A stretch of DNA of 64,000 bases from Xenorhabdus doucetiae (GTDB taxonomy: Bacteria > Pseudomonadota > Gammaproteobacteria > Enterobacterales > Enterobacteriaceae), in the NCBI RefSeq assembly GCF_000968195.1, contig NZ_FO704550.1, positions 1,798,001 through 1,862,000 of the forward strand, given 5' to 3'. The translations under genes were made by a program, and so were the position numbers. The stretch's first letter is position 1, and each line of letters begins with the position of its first letter. The notes under the pieces were generated by a model. That model worked only from the letters and a program-made list of their open reading frames with translations. It was not told the origin of the DNA and searched no databases. Positions 44,195-53,875 of the stretch are shown here, piece after piece.

Positions 44195-46939
44195 TTATGG
44201 CGTTGACTCTTCCGGGCTGTCCGGCAAGTCAATCAGGCCACACAGGTGGCTGCCTTCGGCACGGTCGCCATCCCATAACAGCTCATACTGCAACAGGTGC
44301 CCGCGACTGCCGCCGTGGATAAGCAGGTATTCCATATCAGCCAGCCGCTGGCAATGCACCTTAAGCTGGTTGTCACTCCATTGGGTAAAGTCGCGGATAT
44401 CCCGCCGCGTAAAGCGCATTTCACGCAGGGTCTGCTGCCTGCTGGCCGCCATGTCATGCACCATCTGCCGGATAAGCAGCAACAGCTTGCGGGTCTGCGG
44501 CGGCATCTCGTCGAGCGTCCGGCCTAAGATGTCATGCGCGAGCTGGTTCGCCAGCCGGATATCGTCTTTCGTGACTTCGATGTATTCCAGCTTGCGGCCG
44601 CGATGCTCGGCGATCTTGATTTCCCGCTGGTACTGGTGCAGCAACGCGATGCTCTGAATGAGCGTGAGATACTTCATGTGGTCGCGGCGGGTACGGGTTT
44701 TGTCAGACATAAAGGTCAACTGGCTCGCGTAAGGATTAACCACATTGAGCGGCCTTAACAGCCGCTGGGCGTTCTGGTGCAATGTGGTGAGATACTCCCG
44801 CTCGTTCTCAGCCAGCAACCCTTCAAGGGTTTGTTTGTGGCGCTGCAAGGCATGGATCGCTTCGGTCTGTTCGCGGGTTTCATTGATGGTCAGCACCAGA
44901 CAGCGATTCAATAATTCTTCATCGACATCGATCGCCGTGGTCGTCAACATCAGCATCACCGGGCCTTTCACCGTGTAGCTTTTGGTGACGAGGTTTCCGG
45001 TCGCTTCATCCTTGCCCGTACTCGCCATCGTCAGCTCGCCGTCACTCTGCAACAGCTTGAGCGCATAAGCCGCCTGCCGCACCCCTTCTTCTTCGGCGAT
45101 AGCCAGTATCTTGTGCTGGAGATTGGTTTCACCGAGGTAGAACAGGCTCTGCCCGGTCATGGCGCTGTACTGGATGCGTTCTTCTTCCGGTATCAGGTTG
45201 AGTATGGCATCCATCAGGGACGATTTCCCCGCCGCGCTGCTGCTCTGGATCAGGACAGCTAAGGGTTTAGGCAACTTTCGGCTCACGGCCGCCAAAAAGC
45301 CGGCTAACAGGTTGGTTGATTCCCCCACGACGCCGCAGGTGGCAAGATCCTGCGTGATGCGCGCTGTCAGGTTCGGGTCTTGCAGCAAGGCCAGCGCCGC
45401 TTCCCGCTCGGCCTCGTTCAGTTCAGGCACTGCCGCTGCCGAACTTTCTCCCTGCTGCTGCCATTGCTCAACGGCCAGTAATACCTGTCCCAGGGCACGG
45501 CGGAGTTCCCCCTCGGCCAGCCCCAGCTCAGCCGCCGCCATCCGCGCATAGCCCTGACGGCTGCGGGCGCTCATCAGGTCAACCCCATCCAGGAACATGA
45601 CGCCGCTTTGACTATCAATAACCTGCGCATTGAGTTTCAGGGCAACCGCGCCCGCTTTTACGCCCGACAGTCCCCGGATGCACCAGCGCAGGCTGTCCAG
45701 TGAGATCTTAAGCTCACCGTCTGCCCCGGCTTCCCAGACAAGGCCGGGCGTGGGGTTTTGCGTTGTCGCCGTGGCCGTCAAAACAGGCGCAGGGGCGATA
45801 TCTGCCGGGGCTGACGGTGCCGCCTCTGCACGCGCGGTGACGGCCGTTAACATCGGCATCGCGCTCGCCAGCAACAGGCCGAAAGCCGCTTCCGGCTCTG
45901 CCATTTGGCACAGGTACTCGTTCGCGTCCATTTCCGGCGGGAACATCACCCGCAACGGCGTGATCCCTTTCTCAGCCAGTGCGGCCGCCAGTTTCACCGC
46001 CGCTTCATTGCCTGCGCTGTCATTGTCGAAGGCGATCAGTACCTGCTTAGTGCCGTAACGTTCAAACGCCTGCCAGTGATCAGCGGTCACACCATGCACG
46101 CCATAAGCGGCGGTGACATGGCGATACCCGGCAACCCAGAACGACATCGCATCGATCAGCGCTTCACACAGGATCAGGCTTTTTGAGGCCATCAGTGCCG
46201 CTTCATTCCAGACGCCGCCATGTTCCCCCGGCAGGTACAGATGTAACGGTGTACCCGGCCGTACACGATCGCAGATTTTGCGGCCGTAGAGTTCCCGTAT
46301 CTGCCCCTCCGGCGTTATCACCGGCACAACCAGCGAGCCGCGCAAGTGCTCACGCCCGTTCTCCCGCAAGATCCCGACCGACCGCAGGCGGGCGCGGATT
46401 TCAGCCCCGGCTTTCAGTTGCTTGGCGGGCAGCCGATAGCCCAGCGTGCGGTTGGCAAAGCCCAGCTTAAAATGGGCGACCAGTTCAGGATGGTTGAGCT
46501 TCCTTGCGCTCAGGAACGCCTGCATCTCCGGCGCGTTGAGCAGGGTATGGTGATAAAACTCAACCACCCGGTGCAGCAGTGCCTGCCGCCCGGCTTCATT
46601 CTCGGCCAGCAACGGCGATTCGGGAGACTCAACCAGCGGCTGAACCGCCGGGTTTTCGCCCAGCGTGCCCCGCAACCACTCAACCGCATGACGCAGGCTC
46701 AAGCCTTCGGTTTGCATCACCCAGTCCAGCACCGACCCGCCCGCGTTACAGCCAAAGCAGTGATAGAGGTTCTTCGACGGCGTGATCACCATTGAGGGCG
46801 TTTTTTCCTGATGGAACGGGCACAGCACGGCCATGTCCTTGCCGCGCGGGGTTAACTTCCGCCCCTGTTGCCCGATAACGGCAACTAAAGAGACGGCGGA
46901 TTTCAGGTGCTGTAATTCTGCGTCGGGAATGCGAGCCAT
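44195..46939 (-). CDS. Primase-like replication protein, unit 2
   Basis: 914 aa, same domains as the unit 1 copy: CHC2 zinc finger, Toprim, Ala/Pro linker, P-loop ATPase. Differences are scattered substitutions (for example VIGQQGRKL versus VIEQQGRQL, and the linker). Likely functional, with no frame damage. It is the intact reference for the altered unit 3 copy. Confidence 0.88.
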   Translation of the reverse strand: MARIPDAELQHLKSAVSLVAVIGQQGRKLTPRGKDMAVLCPFHQEKTPSMVITPSKNLYHCFGCNAGGSVLDWVMQTEGLSLRHAVEWLRGTLGENPAVQPLVESPESPLLAENEAGRQALLHRVVEFYHHTLLNAPEMQAFLSARKLNHPELVAHFKLGFANRTLGYRLPAKQLKAGAEIRARLRSVGILRENGREHLRGSLVVPVITPEGQIRELYGRKICDRVRPGTPLHLYLPGEHGGVWNEAALMASKSLILCEALIDAMSFWVAGYRHVTAAYGVHGVTADHWQAFERYGTKQVLIAFDNDSAGNEAAVKLAAALAEKGITPLRVMFPPEMDANEYLCQMAEPEAAFGLLLASAMPMLTAVTARAEAAPSAPADIAPAPVLTATATTQNPTPGLVWEAGADGELKISLDSLRWCIRGLSGVKAGAVALKLNAQVIDSQSGVMFLDGVDLMSARSRQGYARMAAAELGLAEGELRRALGQVLLAVEQWQQQGESSAAAVPELNEAEREAALALLQDPNLTARITQDLATCGVVGESTNLLAGFLAAVSRKLPKPLAVLIQSSSAAGKSSLMDAILNLIPEEERIQYSAMTGQSLFYLGETNLQHKILAIAEEEGVRQAAYALKLLQSDGELTMASTGKDEATGNLVTKSYTVKGPVMLMLTTTAIDVDEELLNRCLVLTINETREQTEAIHALQRHKQTLEGLLAENEREYLTTLHQNAQRLLRPLNVVNPYASQLTFMSDKTRTRRDHMKYLTLIQSIALLHQYQREIKIAEHRGRKLEYIEVTKDDIRLANQLAHDILGRTLDEMPPQTRKLLLLIRQMVHDMAASRQQTLREMRFTRRDIRDFTQWSDNQLKVHCQRLADMEYLLIHGGSRGHLLQYELLWDGDRAEGSHLCGLIDLPDSPEESTP

Positions 46940-46988
46940 AAAGTGACCTTCCTAAAATTGCGTCAAGATTCCATTGCTCTTTTATTTA

Positions 46989-47004
46989 GTATCCGATAAG
47001 ATAC
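46989..47004. promoter_or_regulatory. Operator-like palindrome, unit 2
   Basis: GTATC-cgataa-GATAC in the short divergent region between primase and xre. Likely bound by the type 2 XRE protein. Repeated in unit 3. Confidence 0.55.
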
Positions 47005-47036
47005 CAATATAAAGCAAGCACTTTTTGGGGGATAGA

Positions 47037-47411
47037 ATGACGGCAAATTTCTCTGACTGGTTTAATTCAATGAGTATTGCTAACAGACTCATCACCCTGC
47101 GCAAGCAAAAAGGCTTGTCACAACAGGCATTGGCGGATGCTATCGGCATTCACGTGACACAGATAAAACGTTATGAAGGCGGGATTTCGTTACCGTCGCT
47201 GGAAGCGATTAAGAAGATCGCGCAGACATTGCGGGTGACGACGGATTCATTGATATTTGAAGACAACGAGCTACAACCTGATAGCGACTTGGCTCTACAG
47301 TTTCAGGCTATCAGCAACATGCAGCCTGAACAGCGGCAGGTCATTAAGGAAGTGCTGGAAGGCATGATCATTAAGTACGAAGCTGAACGCTGGTCTTCCA
47401 AGATGAAGTAA
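47037..47411 (+). CDS. XRE-family regulator, type 2 (unit 2)
   Basis: 124 aa from the ATG at 47037 (GGGGGA upstream; 47025 is an alternative). HTH about 17-70 (RLITLRKQKGLSQQALADAIGIHVTQIKRYEGGISLPSLEAIKKIA), then a helical tail. Divergent from the primase gene and likely represses it through GTATC/GATAC. Identical in unit 3. Confidence 0.85.
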   Translation: MTANFSDWFNSMSIANRLITLRKQKGLSQQALADAIGIHVTQIKRYEGGISLPSLEAIKKIAQTLRVTTDSLIFEDNELQPDSDLALQFQAISNMQPEQRQVIKEVLEGMIIKYEAERWSSKMK

Positions 47412-47486
47412 AAACGATTAACGCAACGTATTCGGGCGGGCACCCGAACACGCTGCTAACCATAAGCAACTATTAAGGAGTTGAAC

Positions 47487-47774
47487 ATGGCTAAGGCGCA
47501 TTCTAAGCAAAACGCGGCTCAAAATAAAGCTGCTAAAACAGAACGTTATTACACCGTGGGATACGTCCCGCAAAACGACAAGGCCAACGCCCCGCCCGCA
47601 ATACACCTTAAGGGGCAATGGCTTAAGGCCGCAGGGTTTGAGATTGGCGGCTCGGTCACGGTGAAGATTATGGACGGCTGTTTAGTGCTGATCCCCGACA
47701 GCGACGAGACGAACAGCCTCAAACAGCAATACCAGCGCCAGCGCGAGCTGATTGGCGACTACAAAACCGTTTAA
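47487..47774 (+). CDS. SymE-like protein, unit 2
   Basis: 95 aa. SymE core as in unit 1, but 11 residues shorter near the C-terminus: the ISEIKLRMREL stretch is missing, so QRQRE runs straight into LIGDYK. Start ATG with AAGGAG upstream. A TTCGGG/CCCGAA hairpin lies between xre and this gene. Confidence 0.85.
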   Translation: MAKAHSKQNAAQNKAAKTERYYTVGYVPQNDKANAPPAIHLKGQWLKAAGFEIGGSVTVKIMDGCLVLIPDSDETNSLKQQYQRQRELIGDYKTV

Positions 47775-47787
47775 GGGAAGGCAGCTA

Positions 47788-47985
47788 ATGAGAACAGGCA
47801 TTGAGCGGCTAGAGGAAGTGCACCTGAGCCACGAGGAAGCGATGGCACTGGCGCAACTGGTCAAGCGGCTGAGCTGGGCGGAGATACGCGCCTGTGCGGT
47901 AAATGACGATGAAGCCTGGCTGATTAAGGACGCGATAGGGCGGTTACAGTCGGCGCTGGCCTGGCACGGATACGCACCACGGTAA
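47788..47985 (+). CDS. Small conserved protein, DUF7706-like, unit 2
   Basis: 65 aa. The pattern LSHEEAMALAQLVKRLSWAEIRACAVNDDEAWLIKDAIGRLQSALAWHGYAPR resembles small proteins (annotated DUF7706, from memory) found in enterobacterial genomic islands. ATG 13 bases after the symE stop, with GGGAAGG upstream. Likely co-transcribed with symE. Function unknown. Absent from unit 1. Confidence 0.75.
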   Translation: MRTGIERLEEVHLSHEEAMALAQLVKRLSWAEIRACAVNDDEAWLIKDAIGRLQSALAWHGYAPR

Positions 47986-47990
47986 ATAAA

Positions 47991-48026
47991 AAAGCCGGAA
48001 GATCACGGGGATCTTTCCGGCTTTAA
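47991..48026. terminator. Bidirectional terminator, unit 2
   Basis: Stem AAAGCCGGAAGATC / GATCTTTCCGGCTTT between the convergent small gene and immunity C. Confidence 0.85.
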
Positions 48027-48028
48027 TC

Positions 48029-48460
48029 TTAAATATAAGACATTAATCTTTTATATAAGAATTCGATAAAATTGCTTGCATACAATTTATGCTCTTCACC
48101 CAATGCAACATAAATAGCTTTCAATTCTCTGGTATCAAAGTAAAACTCTTCTCCAAAGTCTGTATTTGATACAACTAAACGCCCTTCATTCAGATAATCA
48201 TTAGCTATTGTATTTTGGTATACTAAGTCACCACCTACAGCCTCTTCGAACGGAATGCAATATATACTGTATATTTCATCACCACATATATCGCCGCCCC
48301 CAAACCTGCCTAAAAACCATTTATAATCATCAGGTAAGGTCAATGACAATGCGCTTTCTGCTTTTTCTATCCATTCAGTTGAAGGTGCATCATCTGTGTT
48401 ACCCATATTTAATAGATCAGAATGTTGAACAAATAGATCTAATAATTTCTCTCTATTCAT
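48029..48460 (-). CDS. SMI1/KNR4 (SUKH) immunity protein, copy in unit 2
   Basis: 143 aa. SUKH superfamily features: IEKAESALSLTLPDDYKWFLGRFGGGDI near 31-58, then GDEIYSIY. SUKH proteins are a major immunity class next to polymorphic nuclease toxins. The ATG overlaps the stop of tip C (ATGA). Identical to the unit 3 copy. Confidence 0.88.
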   Translation of the reverse strand: MNREKLLDLFVQHSDLLNMGNTDDAPSTEWIEKAESALSLTLPDDYKWFLGRFGGGDICGDEIYSIYCIPFEEAVGGDLVYQNTIANDYLNEGRLVVSNTDFGEEFYFDTRELKAIYVALGEEHKLYASNFIEFLYKRLMSYI

Positions 48461-48855
48461 TTAAAATCTCCAGCTCTGTTCATCCAATACTGTTCTCTCC
48501 ATTTATTAAATGCAGCACGATCTATTCCTGAAGGAATGGTATTAGGATTTATATGAATTGCTTTGTGATTGGTTTTATGGAATGTCTGGCTAAGCTCAGC
48601 TATAGGGCCATGTTGAGTTTGTAACATATGATGTAAATTGACAGCCTTACCATCATACCCAACCGGTGCTCTACCTGATGCCATCCGTTCAATATTCGTT
48701 CCCCTGATCACTTTCCCTTTATCCCTCCATGTTGTCATTTTTTGAGGATCGAATAAATCATCTCGTTGATAGACTTTATTGCCATTAAAGGTGACAGGAT
48801 CAGAAGACCAATATTTTCTCTTTTGTGAATGACAGCCTGCTAGCCCAAACGGGTC
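48457..48855 (-). CDS. Orphan Rhs toxin tip C, LHH-motif nuclease
   Basis: 133 codons open from DPFGLAGC. The C-terminal domain has NLHHMLQTQHGPIAELSQTFHKTNHKAIH, the LHH variant of the HNH/Endonuclease VII superfamily. Detached from the core by unit 3, so it has no normal start; an internal ATG at 48738 could give 93 aa that still contain the LHH motif. Identical in sequence to the tip next to the core. Confidence 0.82.
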   Translation of the reverse strand, partial: DPFGLAGCHSQKRKYWSSDPVTFNGNKVYQRDDLFDPQKMTTWRDKGKVIRGTNIERMASGRAPVGYDGKAVNLHHMLQTQHGPIAELSQTFHKTNHKAIHINPNTIPSGIDRAAFNKWREQYWMNRAGDFK

Positions 48856-48860
48856 TTAGG
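48841..48860. repeat. Unit junction (att-like site) 3
   Basis: TAGCCCAAACGGGTCTTAGG: tip C start codons meet the left end of unit 3. Confidence 0.8.
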
Positions 48861-48930
48861 GATTACCCCGACACGACCATACTTTTTAGGCAGGATTTTT
48901 TCTTTAATAACAGATTGTTAAAGAGCCGGT

Positions 48931-48957
48931 TTTACCCGTTGGGGTAAAGGTTTTTTT
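48931..48957 (+). terminator. Terminator near left end of unit 3
   Basis: Stem TTTACCC / GGGTAAA, loop GTTG, seven Ts. Confidence 0.75.
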
Positions 48958-49543
48958 GCCCGATCCCCGATGTGCACTTTCAGTCCATTGCGCCCGTTTG
49001 CTGTAGTGCAGTATAGCGCCTGTGCTCGCGCGCGTTGACTCAACAGCTTGATTTTGTGATGTGTTTCCCTTTCGGCAACGGGCGAACGTCGCCCAGCTTG
49101 TCTGGGCGGCGGGCGGCCGTTCTGCGGGTGCGGGCGGCATAGAGCCTGCAAGCGGCGCCCCTGCGACGCTCTCAGGCAGCGGGGCTTCGGTTATTCACTG
49201 TTTTGTTGATGGCACCGTCCCAACAGGGAAGCCCCCTGCGGGGGCTGCACGGGGCGGAGATGGCGAGCACGGCAACGAGCAACGGAGCGCAGCGCAGTGC
49301 GAGCCGCGCGCAGCCAGTGCAGCGGGGCCGGGGCGGGGGAGGTAAAAACGGAGGCCGCAGGCCGACCTGCCTACAGGGGGGTTGGCCGGACGCGGGCAGG
49401 GCAGCTAAGGAAGAAGCCGGCTGGCTGAACGATGGCAGGGTGTTGGCGTTTGTGCGCGGTGTTTGCCAAGGGCTGGCCCAACAGGTCAGAGCAGAAGGCG
49501 AAGCCTTGTGCGGCGGCACCCCGGCGATGCCGATAGGTGGGGG

Positions 49544-49648
49544 CACCGACATAATGCAGATTATACGCATGAAGCCGCTCACCGTGCCGCAGGCTGACGC
49601 CGGGGACTGGCGGCGCCGTGCGTATAATCCCCTCGCATTATGTTGAAT
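49544..49648. repeat. Inverted pair of dif/cer-like Xer sites, unit 3
   Basis: Same sites as in units 1 and 2 (105 bp overall). Confidence 0.5.
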
Positions 49649-49781
49649 AGGCTTTGGGCGGCCTGCACCGGCTTAACGGGGACACCCCGGCTCAGGCCGC
49701 CCATTGCCTATTTACCCCCGCTATCACCGGGGCTGACGGGCAGTCCGGCCACGGTCTGCCCCCGCGCAGCACCCGGCGAAC

Positions 49782-50804
49782 TCAACGGGGATTATCGGGC
49801 TGTCCGCGACGTCCACGGGGGACGTTCTGCACCGGATTATCCGCTTGTGCCTGTGTATCACGTTCAGCCGGATGTGTCTGGTGATGCACTTCCTTCAGGT
49901 GTCCGATGGCAACCCGCGTGTAAATTTGTGTCGTTTCCAGCTTCTTATGCCCCAGTATCGCCTGGATATGCCGGGTATCCGCGCCGTTCTCCAGCATCTG
50001 CGTGGCCATTGAGTGCCGGAACACGTGACATGACCCGGCTTTGTCGAGTTTGGCTTCTTCCCGGATAGTATGCCCGGCCATCTGCGTTAAGGTGTTGCGT
50101 GACAACGGGTTACCCCTGACGGTGATAAACACGTATCCGCTGTCATAGCGGTAAGCCAGTTGCGGGCGCACGTCAGCCAGATACCGCTCCAGCCATGCCA
50201 GCGCCCGTTCCCCTATCGGCACGAGCCGGTCATGCCCCTGTTTTCCCTGCCGCACCGCGACGACACCACGATGGCGGTCGATATCCCCCAGCCGCAGGTT
50301 AATCAGCTCGGCACGCCGGATACCCGTACTCCAGAGCACTTCCAGCACGGCACGGTTACGCAGGCCCAGCGGCGTCCGGGTGTCGAGGCTGTTCAGCACC
50401 TGCTCTGTCTCGGTGTCACTCAGTACCTGCATGGGCAGCCGCTGTTCCTCTTTCGGCAGGATTAACATGTCCGCCGGATTGTACAAGATATGGTGCCGCT
50501 GCAATAACCAACGGAACCAGCCCCGCAGGCAACGAAGCCGCTGTAACTGGCTGTTAGGGCTGTAATGTTGGCCGTCTGCCTTGCGGTAACTGCGCAGATA
50601 CCGCTGCCAGCCTTCCAGTACAGGCAGGCTCACCTGGGGGGCATGGCGGATACCCCGCATCTCGCACCAGTCCACGAACGGCATCAGCCATTCCCGGTAA
50701 GTTTCCGGTGTCCGGCTGCTGCGGCCGCTGGCGCTCTGGATTTCAAGGTAAGCCTCCAGTTGCTGGCGCAGGGTTGCAAGGGTAAAAGTCGGTTGGGTTT
50801 CCAT
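49782..50804 (-). CDS. XerC/D-like tyrosine recombinase, unit 3
   Basis: 340 aa from the ATG at 50804. Catalytic residues as in unit 1, and near residue 28 it reads SSRTPET like unit 1 rather than unit 2. This mosaic pattern suggests recombination between units. The longer frame to 51071 is less likely. Confidence 0.9.
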   Translation of the reverse strand: METQPTFTLATLRQQLEAYLEIQSASGRSSRTPETYREWLMPFVDWCEMRGIRHAPQVSLPVLEGWQRYLRSYRKADGQHYSPNSQLQRLRCLRGWFRWLLQRHHILYNPADMLILPKEEQRLPMQVLSDTETEQVLNSLDTRTPLGLRNRAVLEVLWSTGIRRAELINLRLGDIDRHRGVVAVRQGKQGHDRLVPIGERALAWLERYLADVRPQLAYRYDSGYVFITVRGNPLSRNTLTQMAGHTIREEAKLDKAGSCHVFRHSMATQMLENGADTRHIQAILGHKKLETTQIYTRVAIGHLKEVHHQTHPAERDTQAQADNPVQNVPRGRRGQPDNPR

Positions 50805-50901
50805 GACGGTTTTCCTCTGTGGGCGGGTAAACAGGCGGTTCCGGCACGACGGTATGATGGGATGTATTAAGGAGGCCGGAACAGTGATTTTTGCGTTTTT
50901 C

Positions 50902-51019
50902 CAACTTACGGGCGGTGAAGCCTTGCCAGCACGGGCTTTGTGGCTGATTTTGTTGCCCCAACTTGGCACCAACCTGAGGCCAACTTGGTGGCAACTTGCG
51001 ACATTCCCAATCCAACTTG
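50902..51019. repeat. CAACTTG iteron cluster, unit 3
   Basis: Same four exact copies plus one variant as in unit 2. Confidence 0.55.
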
Positions 51020-51033
51020 CGAACATCATAAGG

Positions 51034-53778
51034 TTATGGCGTTGACTCTTCCGGGCTGTCCGGCAAGTCAATCAGGCCACACAGGTGGCTGCCTTCGGCA
51101 CGGTCGCCATCCCATAACAGCTCATACTGCAACAGGTGCCCGCGACTGCCGCCGTGGATAAGCAGGTATTCCATATCAGCCAGCCGCTGGCAATGCACCT
51201 TAAGCTGGTTGTCACTCCATTGGGTAAAGTCGCGGATATCCCGCCGCGTAAAGCGCATTTCACGCAGGGTCTGCTGCCTGCTGGCCGCCATGTCATGCAC
51301 CATCTGCCGGATAAGCAGCAACAGCTTGCGGGTCTGCGGCGGCATCTCGTCGAGCGTCCGGCCTAAGATGTCATGCGCGAGCTGGTTCGCCAGCCGGATA
51401 TCGTCTTTCGCGACTTCGATGTATTCCAGCTTGCGGCCGCGATGCTCGGCGATCTTGATTTCCCGCTGGTACTGGTGCAGCAACGCGATGCTCTGAATGA
51501 GCGTGAGATACTTCATGTGGTCGCGGCGGGTACGGGTTTTGTCAGACATAAAGGTCAACTGGCTCGCGTAAGGATTAACCACATTGAGCGGCCTTAACAG
51601 CCGCTGGGCGTTCTGGTGCAATGTGGTGAGATACTCCCGCTCGTTCTCAGCCAGCAACCCTTCAAGGGTTTGTTTGTGGCGCTGCAAGGCATGGATCGCT
51701 TCGGTCTGTTCGCGGGTTTCATTGATGGTCAGCACCAGACAGCGATTCAATAATTCTTCATCGACATCGATCGCCGTGGTCGTCAACATCAGCATCACCG
51801 GGCCTTTCACCGTGTAGCTTTTGGTGACGAGGTTTCCGGTCGCTTCATCCTTGCCCGTACTCGCCATCGTCAGCTCGCCGTCACTCTGCAACAGCTTGAG
51901 CGCATAAGCCGCCTGCCGCACCCCTTCTTCTTCGGCGATAGCCAGTATCTTGTGCTGGAGATTGGTTTCACCGAGGTAGAACAGGCTCTGCCCGGTCATG
52001 GCGCTGTACTGGATGCGTTCTTCTTCCGGTATCAGGTTGAGTATGGCATCCATCAGGGACGATTTCCCCGCCGCGCTGCTGCTCTGGATCAGGACAGCTA
52101 AGGGTTTAGGCAACTTTCGGCTCACGGCCGCCAAAAAGCCGGCTAACAGGTTGGTTGATTCCCCCACGACGCCGCAGGTGGCAAGATCCTGCGTGATGCG
52201 CGCTGTCAGGTTCGGGTCTTGCAGCAAGGCCAGCGCCGCTTCCCGCTCGGCCTCGTTCAGTTCAGGCACTGCCGCTGCCGAACTTTCTCCCTGCTGCTGC
52301 CATTGCTCAACGGCCAGTAATACCTGTCCCAGGGCACGGCGGAGTTCCCCCTCGGCCAGCCCCAGCTCAGCCGCCGCCATCCGCGCATAGCCCTGACGGC
52401 TGCGGGCGCTCATCAGGTCAACCCCATCCAGGAACATGACGCCGCTTTGACTATCAATAACCTGCGCATTGAGTTTCAGGGCAACCGCGCCCGCTTTTAC
52501 GCCCGACAGTCCCCGGATGCACCAGCGCAGGCTGTCCAGTGAGATCTTAAGCTCACCGTCTGCCCCGGCTTCCCAGACAAGGCCGGGCGTGGGGTTTTGC
52601 GTTGTCGCCGTGGCCGTCAAAACAGGCGCAGGGGCGATATCTGCCGGGGCTGACGGTGCCGCCTCTGCACGCGCGGTGACGGCCGTTAACATCGGCATCG
52701 CGCTCGCCAGCAACAGGCCGAAAGCCGCTTCCGGCTCTGCCATTTGGCACAGGTACTCGTTCGCGTCCATTTCCGGCGGGAACATCACCCGCAACGGCGT
52801 GATCCCTTTCTCAGCCAGTGCGGCCGCCAGTTTCACCGCCGCTTCATTGCCTGCGCTGTCATTGTCGAAGGCGATCAGTACCTGCTTAGTGCCGTAACGT
52901 TCAAACGCCTGCCAGTGATCAGCGGTCACACCATGCACGCCATAAGCGGCGGTGACATGGCGATACCCGGCAACCCAGAACGACATCGCATCGATCAGCG
53001 CTTCACACAGGATCAGGCTTTTTGAGGCCATCAGTGCCGCTTCATCCAGACGCCGCCATGTTCCCCCGGCAGGTACAGATGTAACGGTGTACCCGGCCGT
53101 ACACGATCGCAGATTTTGCGGCCGTAGAGTTCCCGTATCTGCCCCTCCCGGCGTTATCACCGGCACAACCAGCGAGCCGCGCAAGTGCTCACGCCCGTTC
53201 TCCCGCAAGATCCCGACCGACCGCAGGCGGGCGCGGATTTCAGCCCCGGCTTTCAGTTGCTTGGCGGGCAGCCGATAGCCCAGCGTGCGGTTGGCAAAGC
53301 CCAGCTTAAAATGGGCGACCAGTTCAGGATGGTTGAGCTTCCTTGCGCTCAGGAACGCCTGCATCTCCGGCGCGTTGAGCAGGGTATGGTGATAAAACTC
53401 AACCACCCGGTGCAGCAGTGCCTGCCGCCCGGCTTCATTCTCGGCCAGCAACGGCGATTCGGGAGACTCAACCAGCGGCTGAACCGCCGGGTTTTCGCCC
53501 AGCGTGCCCCGCAACCACTCAACCGCATGACGCAGGCTCAAGCCTTCGGTTTGCATCACCCAGTCCAGCACCGACCCGCCCGCGTTACAGCCAAAGCAGT
53601 GATAGAGGTTCTTCGACGGCGTGATCACCATTGAGGGCGTTTTTTCCTGATGGAACGGGCACAGCACGGCCATGTCCTTGCCGCGCGGGGTTAACTTCCG
53701 CCCCTGTTGCCCGATAACGGCAACTAAAGAGACGGCGGATTTCAGGTGCTGTAATTCTGCGTCGGGAATGCGAGCCAT
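51034..53778 (-). CDS. Primase-like replication protein with internal double frameshift, unit 3
   Basis: 914 aa, the same as the unit 2 copy except for about 35 residues just before the Toprim domain (near 211-246). There an extra C (near 53152) and a missing T (near 53045) shift and then restore the frame, giving TPGGADTGTLRPQN... in place of TPEGQIRELYGRKI.... The zinc finger, Toprim and P-loop regions are otherwise intact. Activity is doubtful if the change is real; a paired sequencing error is also possible. Confidence 0.85.
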   Translation of the reverse strand: MARIPDAELQHLKSAVSLVAVIGQQGRKLTPRGKDMAVLCPFHQEKTPSMVITPSKNLYHCFGCNAGGSVLDWVMQTEGLSLRHAVEWLRGTLGENPAVQPLVESPESPLLAENEAGRQALLHRVVEFYHHTLLNAPEMQAFLSARKLNHPELVAHFKLGFANRTLGYRLPAKQLKAGAEIRARLRSVGILRENGREHLRGSLVVPVITPGGADTGTLRPQNLRSCTAGYTVTSVPAGGTWRRLDEAALMASKSLILCEALIDAMSFWVAGYRHVTAAYGVHGVTADHWQAFERYGTKQVLIAFDNDSAGNEAAVKLAAALAEKGITPLRVMFPPEMDANEYLCQMAEPEAAFGLLLASAMPMLTAVTARAEAAPSAPADIAPAPVLTATATTQNPTPGLVWEAGADGELKISLDSLRWCIRGLSGVKAGAVALKLNAQVIDSQSGVMFLDGVDLMSARSRQGYARMAAAELGLAEGELRRALGQVLLAVEQWQQQGESSAAAVPELNEAEREAALALLQDPNLTARITQDLATCGVVGESTNLLAGFLAAVSRKLPKPLAVLIQSSSAAGKSSLMDAILNLIPEEERIQYSAMTGQSLFYLGETNLQHKILAIAEEEGVRQAAYALKLLQSDGELTMASTGKDEATGNLVTKSYTVKGPVMLMLTTTAIDVDEELLNRCLVLTINETREQTEAIHALQRHKQTLEGLLAENEREYLTTLHQNAQRLLRPLNVVNPYASQLTFMSDKTRTRRDHMKYLTLIQSIALLHQYQREIKIAEHRGRKLEYIEVAKDDIRLANQLAHDILGRTLDEMPPQTRKLLLLIRQMVHDMAASRQQTLREMRFTRRDIRDFTQWSDNQLKVHCQRLADMEYLLIHGGSRGHLLQYELLWDGDRAEGSHLCGLIDLPDSPEESTP

Positions 53779-53827
53779 AAAGTGACCTTCCTAAAATTGC
53801 GTCAAGATTCCATTGCTCTTTTATTTA

Positions 53828-53843
53828 GTATCCGATAAGATAC
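53828..53843. promoter_or_regulatory. Operator-like palindrome, unit 3
   Basis: GTATC-cgataa-GATAC, as in unit 2. Confidence 0.55.
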
Positions 53844-53875
53844 CAATATAAAGCAAGCACTTTTTGGGGGATAGA

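Larger units (their letters stand above)
42057..48855. mobile_element. Tip-carrying integrative element, unit 2 (6799 bp)
   Basis: Same layout as unit 1 plus a 65-aa gene after symE. It carries an LHH tip and SUKH immunity. Nearly identical to unit 3 except for a 40-bp deletion in the GC-rich end (near 42614-42625) and scattered changes. Confidence 0.82.
48857..49781. other. GC-rich non-coding end of unit 3
   Basis: About 925 bp, full-length version of the region in unit 2: terminator at 48931, dif-like pair 49544-49648, hairpin 49656-49702. No credible gene. Confidence 0.6.
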
